This document shows, in pieces, positions 46,345 through 59,023 of a DNA stretch of 64,000 bases. The DNA is from Epiperipatus broadwayi (Eukaryota; Onychophora; Udeonychophora; Euonychophora; Peripatidae). Under the pieces are notes generated by a model. It saw nothing but the letters and a program-made list of their open reading frames with translations. It did no database searches and was not told the DNA's origin. How positions within the stretch are numbered: position 1 is the stretch's first letter; the number at the start of each line of letters is the position of its first letter. The stretch lies in NCBI GenBank assembly GCA_028023455.1, contig JAQFVV010001073.1:53190-117189 (forward strand), given 5' to 3'. A program made the position numbers and the translations under genes.

Positions 46345-48185
46345 GATTGAGGAACTCTCTTATTCAAATATAAATTGTGGATAAATAATAACACCAGATA
46401 ATAAATCTTTATTAAGTTAAGAAAAAAAACAGAGGGTTATTTAATGAAACACGTATCTACCATGGATCGTATATATATTGCAATCACGTATAGAATATAT
46501 CGGTGCTGTAGAGTGTGCAAACGAAGATGAAAGTTAGACCATCCTTTCCCATGGGGTAAATATTTAATGATTTTAAATTGGGGTTTTTGAGAGTGCATTT
46601 CGTATTTATATATTTCTGTTGTTATGTATTTGTATTATTATAAAATTAAGGGCTAAATAAATGCAGAGATAAAATATTAAGATTTCAACATTGTGCTGTG
46701 TAATTAGTTAAGATTTTATCGTTTATCCTCCTTTATTACCTAAGCAATAAACCAATTTCCCGAGATAAAGAGTAGATGAACTAGCCTGGGATTAATTTCT
46801 ATTGGTACATAGAGTAATTCATTAGAATATCCATCTTTCTAGTGATGTATTAAGTAAAGCATCTATATTATTGATTTTATTAAGTCAAAAAGGGTCTAAC
46901 CCTTATCTAAATTATGCAGTCAGATCCCTCTGGGGAGGGAGCAATCTTTTCTCAGAGGTGGCATGTAAAGGTCTTGGTGAACCGGATCTTTCAAAGGTAT
47001 GAGTATAGTAATTTACTTTTATGATGCAATTCTAGAAAATAATAAATGGTGGTGTCTAACTGAATACCTACAATAGTTGCTCTGTTACATAACACGCATT
47101 CCATGCTCACTGTGTGTAGATATACGTATAGGAGTAAATTTACTGGTACAATATATATATAATTTCTGCATCTATGATATTGTATTTCATTTCTGTTGAT
47201 TTAATTCTCTGCTTTTATTCAATGTAAAAATAACTTTTTTATTAGTATTCTACATTCCATATCAAATCCTATCATCCGGTACCAGTATAATACACACACA
47301 GACATAATGGTGTATAATTGCAGATGAGACTTTGCCATTAGTTAAAAGGAGACCCATTGTTTCCTAGTTTGAGATATTAAAGAAGCTGAACAAAACAATT
47401 TCATATGATCAACAAAATTTCATTTGTTCTTCTGACTTGGTGATTTATATGGTAGATGATGTGGTTGCTGACCAAAATGCACCAATGAGTATGCTAAATT
47501 TATTGGTATATCACATCTCAGTTTAACAAAAAAACGTTGTAGACTTTCTTTTTATTTGTTGAATAGCCGAGTTTGTATAACAGGATTAATGTATATAATT
47601 ATGTTTTTATTAGATATTATCTAATATAAATGACAAAGCAATTTATAGTCATTACTTTCAGGAGAGTGTAAATTCATCAGACATGAAAGCATTTGATCAA
47701 CTAAAATATAAATTAATTCATATCTTTTAGTTGTACATTCAAATTCTATTCAATGATACAACTTTATGTACCAGCCTACAACCATAAATCAATTTCAAAT
47801 GAAAGAAAGTCATGTAAATTGAAAGAATTATTTAATAATACACAGCATATTCATTGAGGTTGTGAAATTAAAAAAAGATGAAGACAGAAATGAAATGAAA
47901 CATGGGCATATACTTTATAATAAAAATACAGGAATGTAGCCTGATTTTATTATAAAAAAATGGGGAAGAAATGTATGGCAGAAATTGCAAGTCTATGAGA
48001 GTATTTTTTTATTTGATGTAAAGTAGAAGAACAGATGAATTGAAGATTATATCATAAGTTTTGGTTGTGATGAAGAAATAAAAAATTCTTATATGGGTAC
48101 AGAAAATGCTTTAATCTCACTAAACAAAATTTAAAAATTTTATTGATGATTTTAAAGAGCAATTTAAAAAATGATTAAAAATGAA
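46345..48185. other. AT-rich stretch, no feature seen
   Basis: No frame or repeat was recognised. Part of it may belong upstream of the decayed LINE at 48186, but I see no motif that shows this. Confidence 0.45.
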
Positions 48186-48350
48186 AGAGCTGTGGATAAA
48201 TTTGGATATAATGATAAACAAGAGAGAGGGAGAGGGCAAAGGTTTGTAGAATTTATTGGAGAAAAGTGTATAATTATGATTTTTTATAGAAAAATTCTAA
48301 ATGTTCATGGAATCATCCAAACAATGGTAATCGGAATAGAAATAAAGTTT
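48186..48350 (+). pseudogene. Decayed AP-endonuclease fragment of an RTE/CFDP2-like LINE (tentative)
   Basis: The frame reads ERAVDKFGYNDKQERGRGQR, then FVEFIGEKCIIM. It parallels the family segment 'KFGYGERNERGQRLVEF..N.L.IMNT' that follows the GDWNA motif in RTE-type LINE endonucleases. In another frame WNHPNNGNRNRN follows, matching 'W.SPNG..RN.ID'. The short length and frameshift mean a relic at best. The following frame to 48573 has no motif I can place. Confidence 0.45.
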
Positions 48351-50824
48351 GATTAAAAGAATATATATTTATGATTGTATAGTTCTTAACCTATTCAGAA
48401 ATGATAATCAATTACTAAACATAAAGATAGATGTCAATGAAAAACCAGAGATATTAAAGTGGACAGTATTAACAATGGAGATTCATGAAGGTCATAAATA
48501 TTCAAATGAAATACATTTAAATATGCTAATTATTTATAAATATTATCAGACTTTGAAGTTGGATCAAATTTGACTTAGATAAATAGGAATTATTCTGGAT
48601 ATTGGACTAAGAACTGTAACAATGTGGCTGAATCAAAAATTACAAATTCACTTGTAAATTTTTTAGTATGATAAGACAATGTACAGAAAAAATAAGTTAT
48701 TAAAGCAATTCATTAAAAAGATTGACATTTGGAATTTTATAAAATGCTATGAAGAAGAGAGTTCAAAATGATGTAACATATTGCAACGAGCACAGACATT
48801 CGTTACATTGTTTTTTATTTATTTATTAAACATGAAAGTAAATTAAAAAGTTCGCATTTAAAAATTTTCTTTAAGAATTAAAAACTGAAATTAAATATTG
48901 TCTTAAACTCGTATATATTAAATCGCACAGATAATGAAAAATTATTAAAATAAAACTTTATTAAAGAAAAAGTATTTTAAAACTAAATTTTAAAAAGATT
49001 TGGAGATAAAATTATATCTTTAAATTTATCTTTAAATATATCTTTGATTTGGAAAACAGGTTAATTAATCAGAAATGGAAATGATAAATTTAATTAGTCA
49101 AATGTAAACCAGCCTTGGGCATTTAAATGTAAAAACATCGGTCAGATAGGAAAACAATAGAAACTTTTAGCAAATGAAATAAATCCATTGGGAAATCGGA
49201 CCTCAACGAAAAGGATCATCACATCGATGATGTAATGTTAAATCAATCTTTCAAAGTAATATAAAAGGACAAGTTTGGAAATTATTAGTTAGTGATTATG
49301 ATTATTACGATGTGAGAGATATGTGTTAGTGTGGAAGTGAAGGAGAAGGGATTGAAAAAGACGCACGATTCACTCCCTTCAGTTTTGCTAGGAAAGAAAG
49401 AGAAATGAACTATTGTTTTTCTACATTGAGGACCAGTTAAAGCAAAAACCTCCGGATGGATAAATAAATCGGCCAACAGAATACCAATCTTAGGACGGCA
49501 TGGGAATTCACGTTCATGGCAAGCAACGGATAAAGAGGAACTGTTTTAAACCGTAAGAACTTTATAAATAATGAACATTAAATTAAAACTTTCCAGATTT
49601 AAATGATTGCAATATTATCCTATCTGACCAACTTAATTTATTAATAATGTTATTTGATGTATTTCTTTTTTTTATATATATTTAAAATCATTTCCATTTA
49701 TTTATTTATTTTTTGTTCTTTAAGTTTTATCATGATTTTTGTTTTTCGTTAAATTAATTACACAAATGTTAAACTTAAGTCGGGCGTGAATGGCTGTATA
49801 GATTTGTAAAGTTATATTAGGGGAGGGTAATCTTAGGTTTTTTGTGTTGTTGTTAGATTGGGTCAATGGATTGGATATATTAATGTAGTTAGTAGATGTA
49901 GTCAGAGATTCGCTACTGGCAGAATCGTTTATATATACGCTGCACTCACCCGTTTGCCTATGGAAGGAATTATAAGATGGAGAACGCAGTTCCTTTCTAT
50001 GGAGTTTTTTTTTATTGTTCTTCGCATTAGATAGATGTAATATTCCTATCTGATGAGAGTCAATATCTTCTCTTAATCTTTTTGGTGCTGCCGTATTCCG
50101 TATTACATTGAATACATCGATATATCAGATGAATTGAGGCCAGTTTGACTGCAAATTTTAGCCTAGGGTTAAATAGGGATAGAATGTTTTATTTTCAAAT
50201 GCAAATCTATGTAGTCTATTCATACTCGACCCTAAATAAAAATGCATTAAATTTAAGTTGTTTATAGATGCTTGCATGGATTGGTTATCAGTTAAGTATG
50301 TTTTGGGTTTTCATATTTGATCAAAATATATAGACATTCGATAAATAATGATACCTTACGGTGAGTATCTATAATGTATTTATTTGGATGTCTTTTAAGT
50401 TATTGGTGACAATGCAAGTATCTTATGGTGAATACTAGAGTTCTTATATTTTCCTATGCAATTGTCAGTAATCAATAATTTTGTATTTTGATCGTTTATG
50501 TTTATTTTGAAATGTTTTTGACCGTTGAAATCTATGTAACCGATCTATAGCAACATATTAAAACAAGCTTTTATAATCCCATCTGTGCGAACTTAATTAA
50601 AATGTAAACTTATAATATAATAGAAATTAAAATGTAAATTAAAATCTAAGGTAAAGTTAAAAATAATGTTAAATGTTAAAATGTAAAACTAATTCTAAAA
50701 TAATTTTAAATCTTAGATATATGTGCATAAATAAATGTTTGTATGTTAATTACTGGCAGTGGCTTATTTTATTCCTCTTATATATATATATATATTCTTA
50801 TATTATATTTTTAAATCTCTGCTA
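48351..50824. other. AT-rich stretch, no supported gene
   Basis: A less AT-rich patch at 49280-49540 contains a 63-codon minus-strand frame without motif. Nothing else was recognised. Confidence 0.45.
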
Positions 50825-50960
50825 TTCCACTGAGCTAGTGACATGGGCTAACGACCGGATGCAAAAAAATGAAAAAAAAATTTTTTTTTTGACTTACGTA
50901 TCTGCCTACTCTATAAATTTTTCTAGGTTCAAATGCCTAGATGGCTCCCGTAGTGCAGAT
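50825..50960. repeat. tRNA-like promoter boxes in opposite orientations (SINE scraps)
   Basis: On the minus strand, 50817-50835 reads ACTAGCTCAGTGGAATAGC, matching a polymerase III A box. On the plus strand, GGTTCAAATGCCTAG near 50927-50941 matches a B box. An A9-T10 palindromic run separates them. The B box expected downstream of the minus-strand A box is replaced by a TA run. These look like truncated tRNA-derived repeats in opposite orientations. Confidence 0.35.
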
Positions 50961-51059
50961 ACGTTAAGTAATATTCTCCGGATCGTTATGCAAAGGAATA
51001 CTATTGATGAGAACAAAAGTATCAAAAATATAAAGCAACATCTTGGTTTTGGTTAAAAT

Positions 51060-52811
51060 TTATTTCAGATTTAAAAAAAAGAATAAAATGACTACCCATA
51101 AAGTACTTCTAATTTGGTTGTTTAATTTCAATAAAAATGAAATTTTATAATGCCAATTATTTTAAGTAGAAAGTTTACTTGTTGCAAAACCTATTAACAT
51201 TGCATCATCATGATTAATAAATTATTACCATTATCCTTGCATGTCCACCAGGGAATTTTTTTATTTCTTGATGTAGTATGGATGTTAGTAGCATAAGGTT
51301 TGAAATGAATTCAATAAAGGAACACAAATTAAATTGATTAATAATAAATATAAGTTAGTAATTAATTAACAATTGATATATAAACCCGTTGCTTATATAT
51401 TTACAACTTTTACTAAGTATACAAAATAATAATGATAATAATAATAATTACTAGACATATTTTGACCTTATGGCTTATAATAACTCTATTGATAAGATTA
51501 AAAAGTTCAAACCATGGATTTTGCAGTTTTTGTATTTTTATTTTATGCATGAATGTCTTTATTAATGTATTCTCGATGATGAGCATTTGTGACTTTAGAT
51601 AGGGTATGCAGTAAGTCATAGTGACCTTGCAGCACAGTACCCTTCTGTTCTCATAGCATGAGTAAAGCTGCCAGTGGCTAGTTTTAGCAAACTTTCATAT
51701 TAGTCTATGAATAGGTTTGCATCAATATAAGAGTGTTCACTCATGGTGGCTGGTTTTTTGCCACACTTTGTAGATAGACTTCCACAAGCTAAGGTCATAC
51801 TCACTATTACAACTCTTACCATTGAAAACTATGATTAATTTCTGCAAAAACAATTCTTTAAATTATAGTGAAAAATTGTTTGAATCAGTGATTCATCTTC
51901 TGCTATTGGGATTTCTGCAACATTGCTTTCTTAGTTAAGATTTGGAATAGACTACACTGGATTGTCATAGTTCTTCATTTGTAAATATTTTTACCCCACT
52001 TGTTGTTTTCTATGTAATTCCAAACAACAGATTTATTAACATTCAATTACAAATTAAATATTTGGCAACATTTTTAATAATTAACATTTTTTTAATCCTT
52101 AAATTATAAATCTGGTTAGATTTGCCACTTTTATTTACTATAAGAATAACGAAGTTTTATCATTAAACTCATATTGGAAAGGGAAATCAGAAATGGTCAC
52201 AAAATACCTTATACTCTTATATACTTTGCAATTCAAATTCTTGCATGCATAAAAGCTTTTTCTTCCTCTCTCCACATAATACGAGTTACAATCTTATTGT
52301 TTTCAATTTTTATACCTCCTTTAAAAAATGTTTAATAACATGATATAAAAAAATCTATAGGTCAATGTTATTTAAATTGCCTATAACATATATATGATAC
52401 ATATGTTATTATCTAATACATGCACATGAACAAATGGCAAATTATACATTTTTTTTGGGTTTTTGATTATTTTGAAGTGTAAAGTAACTGATTTGATCTA
52501 CTATCAGATTTGTTTCAGTTGCAATATGTGTGAGGATAAAAAGTAAATTGCTTTCTTTGCTCTAATTTATGATATAAAATTTTTGTCATTGTTTTTATTC
52601 TTTACTATATTTCTTTGTAATCCTGTGACAATTATTAAATTTACAATTTACACAATTAAACCAACTGTCTTATGAATATTTAGTTGTTATTTTTGTGTTT
52701 TTTTATATTAAATGATTGTGATAACACTGTTTTTGAGACTGTTATAAAATTAAATAATAAAATGTAGTAATTTGATATGTATTTATTATTATGTATGTAT
52801 TATTTCTTTCC
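51060..52811. other. Upstream region of the receptor-like gene, no other feature seen
   Basis: No promoter could be assigned. Small frames at 51413-51619 (complement) and elsewhere have no motif. If the acceptor at 52812-52813 is used, an untranslated first exon would lie here or beyond. Confidence 0.4.
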
Positions 52812-52829
52812 AGAAAAATCTGTTTGACA

Positions 52830-53682
52830 ATGATGGCCTTACAAGATACTAATTTAACATCTTTCTTTAATAATACACACATCACAAGCAATAAGTTGAC
52901 AGCTTTCCCTGAGTATAATTCTTTCATTGCCTTGTTGTGGTTACATCATGTCTCCACACCGCTTTCTTGTGTAGGCATAATAAGCAACTCGTTAGCAATT
53001 TTCACATTTGTCAGAGATGGTGAAAAAACTTCTTCATTGTATGTGGCCACTTTAATGTTAATATATTCTTTTAATTTACTGAATCTTATATTATACACAG
53101 AGAAATATTTTCTTTTGTCCGGTCAACTTTCATTTTATATTGCTATGCCTATACTTGAACCTATTAATTTTGCCATTTTAATGATGCTGAGCATTGAAAG
53201 CCTTATCACAATAATTTTTTCCAACGAAAATAAATATTTTTATAAAGTATAATTTTCACATATTTGTAGTATTTACTCTATTTTTTATAATTCTTCAGGT
53301 ACTTGGATTATCTATAATTGAGCTTTCCATGCCCAAAGTAGAATGTATTACCAAAATAACAATAATTTCAGTTGTCTTCATTATAAATATTATTATTGTT
53401 GTATCTTTGATAGCTTATCACATTTCTGGCACTGAAATCCCACAAACACCAGAAGATTATTTTATAATAGCTTTGCAGCTGATAACAACCACAATGGATA
53501 TATCAATTGAAACAATTTGGGTAATTATTCATAATATAATAATCTCAAGTATTAAATATAAATTGTCATTTATAACAAGTGTGAATTTCTTTAATGGTGT
53601 ACCATTTTTCATTTACATAATATTTTTAAGAAAGTTTAGAAAAAAGTTTTCAAAAGCGTTTGGATATTTTAATAAAGTTTAA
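52830..53682 (+). pseudogene. Divergent seven-helix (rhodopsin-like GPCR) receptor, one frameshift
   Basis: The likely start is one of two adjacent ATGs (52830, 52833), 17 bases after an acceptor-like TATTTCTTTCCAG. The first frame (140 codons) has glycosylation sites NLT and NNT in a short N-terminus. Helix 1 has GIISNSLAIF, compare GxxGN. Helices 2 and 3 follow, the latter ending LMMLSIESLITI where receptors usually have SIxRY. It stops at 53250-53252. The next frame is already open across that point (YNFHIFVVFTLFFIIL), so one base change in an AT run near 53236-53250 explains the break. Helices 4 to 7 follow. Helix 7 has NGVPFFIYIIFL in place of NPxxY, then an amphipathic RKFRKKFSKAF like helix 8. 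The joined length of about 284 residues is short for the class. It could be a young pseudogene, an allele, or a sequence error. Ligand and subfamily are unknown. Confidence 0.6.
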
Positions 53683-53789
53683 GATGCAAACTGTATCAAA
53701 TCATAGACATATGTATATACATAATGTATTGTCACTAAATGAATCAAATAATACCTCTTTTACAACATTTAACACAAATGCACACAACA

Positions 53790-53790
<1 letters not shown>

Positions 53791-53851
<61 letters not shown>
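53791..53851. repeat. (TA)n microsatellite, left of the palindrome
   Basis: About 30 TA units lie 110 bases after the receptor stop. A 69-codon frame running through it is not a gene. Confidence 0.9.
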
Positions 53852-53856
<5 letters not shown>

Positions 53857-53894
53857 CTACAACCATTAAATGTCTGTATTTTTAAATTATATAA

Positions 53895-54368
53895 TAATAA
53901 TTCAAACAAATATATTTAATACAGTATTCAAAATTAAATAATATATTCTTTACCAGAAGTACTTTCAATTGTTTCACTGACAATCTTTTTCAACTGTTAA
54001 TACAAACGTACAAAAAATAAAAACTTGTATTACCCATCATTCAATCTATTCAAATTTCCCACAATTCTGTTGTCTTTATATTTGCCGATTGTTTATTCAT
54101 CAAACCACCTCTATTCCTAGATAATTAAAGAGGCAATGATGATATCTAGGAATAGAGGTGGTTTGATGAATAAACAATCGGCAAATATAAAGACAACAGA
54201 ATTGTGGGAAATTTGAATAGATTGAATGATGGGTAATACAAGTTTTTATTTTTTGTACGTTTGTATTAACAGTTGAAAAAGATTGTCAGTGAAACAATTG
54301 AAAGTACTTCTGGTAAAGAATATATTATTTAATTTTGAATACTGTATTAAATATATTTGTTTGAATTA

Positions 54369-54371
<3 letters not shown>
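53895..54371. repeat. Perfect inverted repeat: 229-bp arms, 19-bp loop
   Basis: I compared 53895-54123 with the reverse complement of 54143-54371 base by base and found no mismatch. The loop is 54124-54142 (ATTAAAGAGGCAATGATGA). The sequence is not otherwise present in the window. (TA)n tracts lie on both sides (53791-53851 and 54372-54402). No open frame is seen. It may be a fold-back element, a recent inverted duplication, or an assembly or sequencing fold-back artefact. Confidence 0.95.

Positions 54372-54402
<31 letters not shown>
54372..54402. repeat. (TA)n microsatellite, right of the palindrome
   Basis: About 15 TA units directly abut the right arm of the perfect inverted repeat. Confidence 0.9.
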
Positions 54403-54404
<2 letters not shown>

Positions 54405-55723
54405 TATATTAAACACATAATGGTATTAAATTGTTTTTGTTAGTTTATTAAAGCTTCAACATTATTTATTTTATAATTTGTTCATATGAATTTCAAATAA
54501 GCTTGTGTTTAAGAAACAATTTTATGATCCAAATAAAATGATCATTATTTTAGTTTATTATATACATCTTATTTGTTATTATTTAAGTCACATTTGAATT
54601 TTAAACAATCATATTGCTGTCTATGCTTATAATTTACCAGGATGTCTGTGCTTATAATTTACCAGGATCATCTTTTGCATTTACTATGAAATTCTAGGTG
54701 TTTTACAAGCAGCTGCAATCATAAGCATTTTCTGTTAAAAAATCAACCAAAAAGTTTATTCTGGGGTATAATTATCATAACTATCAGGATATCTAACACT
54801 AGTTCCTGGACTGAATTGAATGCTGTCCCAATCAGTTTCACATATGTAATCTTGCAGTTAACACAGACACACTTCTTAGGACTGAAAATTTTAATACAAA
54901 CTATGTCTTGTAATGTAAAACCTAATTGTGACTTACATTTAAAAACCATGTACAGAAAGTATTTTACTAATGAACTACAAAACATTTTTTTTCTCATTAC
55001 GCTTACAGGAAATGTTATATACATAAATGTAATCTGATGTTTATGCAGAAACAATGTTTTATTAGCTGTACTTTGGACATCAAATATCCAGTTTATTTAG
55101 TTTATAAAGAAATTAATAAAGCACTATATATCACACACTAGTAATACTTATGATATTAATTGAAAATTTAATTTATGTAGTTTTATTTATCTAGAAATTT
55201 TACCTTAGTTTTAATACTTATACTCTTTAATACTTAATTTAGTTTTGGTTTATTTGAAATCATGCTGTATGCTTCTGAATAATTAAAGACACTAATGAAA
55301 TAATTATCATTATCTTTGCCATTTTTTTTTTAAATTTAGTACTGCACAAATATCTACATCTTTGAATATTTAAGTTAGACTTATTCTTCTCCTTTACTTT
55401 CTTTGCATTAAAGTGTATATGAAGGGAGTTTCTATAAGAAATATATATGAATATTTAAGTTAAAGGTAAAATATGTTTGGTTTTTTTGATTTGATTTTAT
55501 TTTTTTCCTAAAAAATTTAAATAATAATTATAGTTTTAGATAATCAATAATTAGTTTAAATAAATTAAATTTGTTTTAAAAAAATATAAAAAGGTTTAGT
55601 TTGTAATTAATTAAAATTTAGTTAAACAAATGTTATCTCTCTGAAGATATTCAAAAATCATTTAAATAATATATTTCATAATTATGAAAACAAAAGTATA
55701 TGTCTTTTATACCAATGGGCCTC

Positions 55724-55757
<34 letters not shown>

Positions 55758-58700
55758 GTAAGTTAATTTTATTCTGTTTAAAACTTGTAGGCAATTTGCC
55801 ATTTTAATTTTTTTTACATACATGTCTAAAAATAAAGATTAAAATAAATGAGTGCTTTTCATAAAAAAATCTCTAGATGTTTATTTTCTATACTAGAATT
55901 GTCACACAGTTTGATTTTTGTAATGTCATTCATGAATGATTTTGATTTTACAGACATTTTGTCCCAAGATAATCTTCTATGTAGTTTACTCATGTGATGA
56001 TTTTAATTTGTATTCTGTGTTGTAAGAGGTTTATTTTCTTATTTTACTTTTAACATGGCATAGGATCATATAGAGTTTATTTTGTTATTACCTTTAAATT
56101 TTAAATATGTAAAGTTAGTTTAATTTTTTTAAATTAGATAAACAATAGACTTATTGAGACCAAATTTATAATCATGTGATTTTGTTGTAATATTTAATGG
56201 CTATTAAATGTCAAATAAATTAAATCAATTTAAAATAAAAATTTACTCTTTATATACTAAACTGACAATAAAATTTGTTTTGTTTGTTATTGGATAAACT
56301 TCAGCATTTGTTTACTCTTTTCTGCTTTTATGAATTGATCTGTTTAAGAAACTTCTGTTTTCACAATCCATTTTAATATGTATTAAGTAAGGGTGTATTT
56401 GTGTAGGCATTTATAATATGATCATCACTGGTATACTTTAATATATCTCTTGAAAAGACATTCAATGCTGTAAATCCAGTGACTTTTTTGATGTTGGATA
56501 TTGATATGCCTACTGTCCATTACAATACATAACAATAAATGATCACACAGTAATGATAAGTTATTGAAATGAAAGGAACTTCATCTTCTACAAAGTGATG
56601 TAAGTGTCAACAAGACAACTATGAAAATGTAGATTAAATCCAATATATAATTTAAATAGTTAGTGATTTCAGGTTAGTTATTCTGTAAATAAATTAAAAT
56701 ATCAGATAGATTTTGCTCTTTGAATGAAAACAATGTCAATGAACTAAACTTAATTATCAGCAAAGATAAGAAATAGAATTTTATTATTCTATTCTTTCAT
56801 AGTTGATTAACATTTACATAACTCAGGGGAAAATGCAGCTCTTTTTAATTATACAGGTATAATTAATATAGATAATGTCTTATATAGATTTCATAATCAG
56901 TCACTTGACTTTACCCAAGGTTGTGATCAGTTGTTTTTAGAAGGACTAATAAGAGTATCATAAAAATTTTGAAAAACATTCTTAAAAATATTATCTTAGA
57001 ATAAATTATTAGAAGCAATATAATGAGTAGCCATGATATTGTTTTAAGAAGTTAGTAAAAGTAATATTCTAGAATAAATTATAAGGAATAATGCAATAGG
57101 TTTTTATTATAAGTGGTTAAATTTCAGGGGAAAAAATATTATCAATTTTAGAAAATAGGTTTAAATATGAGAGCTAGATTTTTTTAACAATGATTTAGGA
57201 TTTAAATTGTAATTGCACAATAAATTTGGGTTTTAAAATAATAAGAAGATTAAAAAAGTGAAGGCTGAGTTTTAATTTTAATGTTGCATTTATAATTTCA
57301 TAAAGATAAAATATGTTAATCCAAGATATAAACTCAATAAAATGAATAAGTAAGGTAATTTTGTAATAATCAAAGTTAAGCAAAATAAAAATATCAGTAA
57401 GATATTGAAATAAGGATCTAATAATTTATATATAGGTTTTATTGAAATGTATTATTTTTGATCTCTACTTCATTCTCCATCAAGACTTTATTAAACTGAT
57501 TGAGTAAACCACCAATTGTGAAACTCTACCTTGGATCTTACATTTGTATACCTGAAATGTTATTTGAATAAAATATCCAGCTTTGAAAGTAACTAAGCAA
57601 AATGAAGGCTAACCAGCTAATATTTGTGCAAAATTACATTCAATAAAATTGTAAGACAAAAGAAAAAACTGCCATGTGTTTAGGAAAAGCATAAATGACA
57701 TTTCATTTTTGCCTTGAAAAGAAAAAAAGAAATAATAAAATAAACTAAATAGTGTATTTTTCTAAGAAAGAAAAGTTGACTTAATTTAGAATCTTCACAA
57801 AGAACTGCAGAAGAAACTCTACCTGGCAAACATTTTATCACTGTTTAATGCATACACGATCGTAAGTGCAGAAAACATCTTCTATGATGACTTTTGACTA
57901 TTTATATATTAACTTACAGTTAGTTATATCTTATTATATAAATATATATATTTTATGTAAATTATTTAATTTATTGATAAGGCAGGAAGTGTATGATGTC
58001 TGTTTCTTATTTTTAAAAAAGGAATAAAATGTCAGATACTACTGTTCAATTTATAAAGCTTATCTTTCTTGAAAAAATAACACGATTTGATTTATCTTTA
58101 TAGTTATATAATTAGGTAAAATTTTGAGCCTGATTTCCAAAATATATATAAAAGAAAATGTATTATCCAAAAAAAAGAAAAATCTTGTAATGTTGAGATT
58201 ATAAAAAAGTACTTAATGTCAGGCAAAAGTCACAGTGAGTATAGTTGTTATTTTAATTATATGCAATGAAACAGGTGTGGTAATATTGGATTTGTAAAAT
58301 GTTCAAGTACTAGTATAAAAGCCTACTGTAAAAAAATACACAGAAAGATGTGGTATAATGAATTCAATATCAAATAAAACTGATTATTCTTTCGAATATA
58401 ATTGAATTCATATTTTATATAAATTAACTTTCAGATTAAATAGCATAAATTATAGTAATATTGTAAATACAGTTATTTAGATCATAATGATATATTTAAA
58501 TATAAAGTATATCTACTTTATACATTTATTAGTTAATTTCCTAGAACCACCTCAGTGAGTTAAGTATGAGTTGTTAAAAGAAGTCAGGCTCAGACAGCTT
58601 GCATATTAGAATTACTATTATTATAAAGAGTAAGTAAGCTAAAGTGAATGTAGATTTATCAAGATTTACACTTAAATAATTTTACATACACACATATATA

Positions 58701-59023
58701 GATAATGTAGGTTTGCAGGTGTGTAGGCTAAAACCTGAAGATACCTGAACAAATAAATTATACTTATATGATTTGCAACATATAGTATTATATGCATAGT
58801 TAATTAAAGGCCTGAAAATTTAATTAATGGCAAATGTATTTGATCATATAAAAATGCAAAACCATAAAACAATACAATACTAGATTAAATTCAAAATTTT
58901 ACCAAAATCCTTTCACAAACTTGGTTTCATCTACTACAAATAGACCTTCTCAAGTGAAAATCAAACTATAATATATAAATAACAAATATATACACACACA
59001 ATCAAACCTTCCCATAATTCATT
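54403..59023. other. AT-rich stretch, no gene seen
   Basis: A 23-base direct repeat (TGTCTGTGCTTATAATTTAC type) occurs near 54618-54665, and a (CA)n(TA)n microsatellite at about 55724-55757. Frames such as 54743-55054 (complement) and 54816-55037 overlap each other and have no motif. Confidence 0.5.

Noticed and set aside
49141-49630. 12-bp inverted repeat GGTCAGATAGGA / TCCTATCTGACC about 490 bases apart
   Set aside because: The match does not extend beyond 12 bases, no flanking duplication is seen, and one such pair is expected by chance in a window this size.
53660-53869. 69-codon frame after the receptor
   Set aside because: It overlaps the receptor 3' end and runs through a TA microsatellite, giving a YIYIYI tail.
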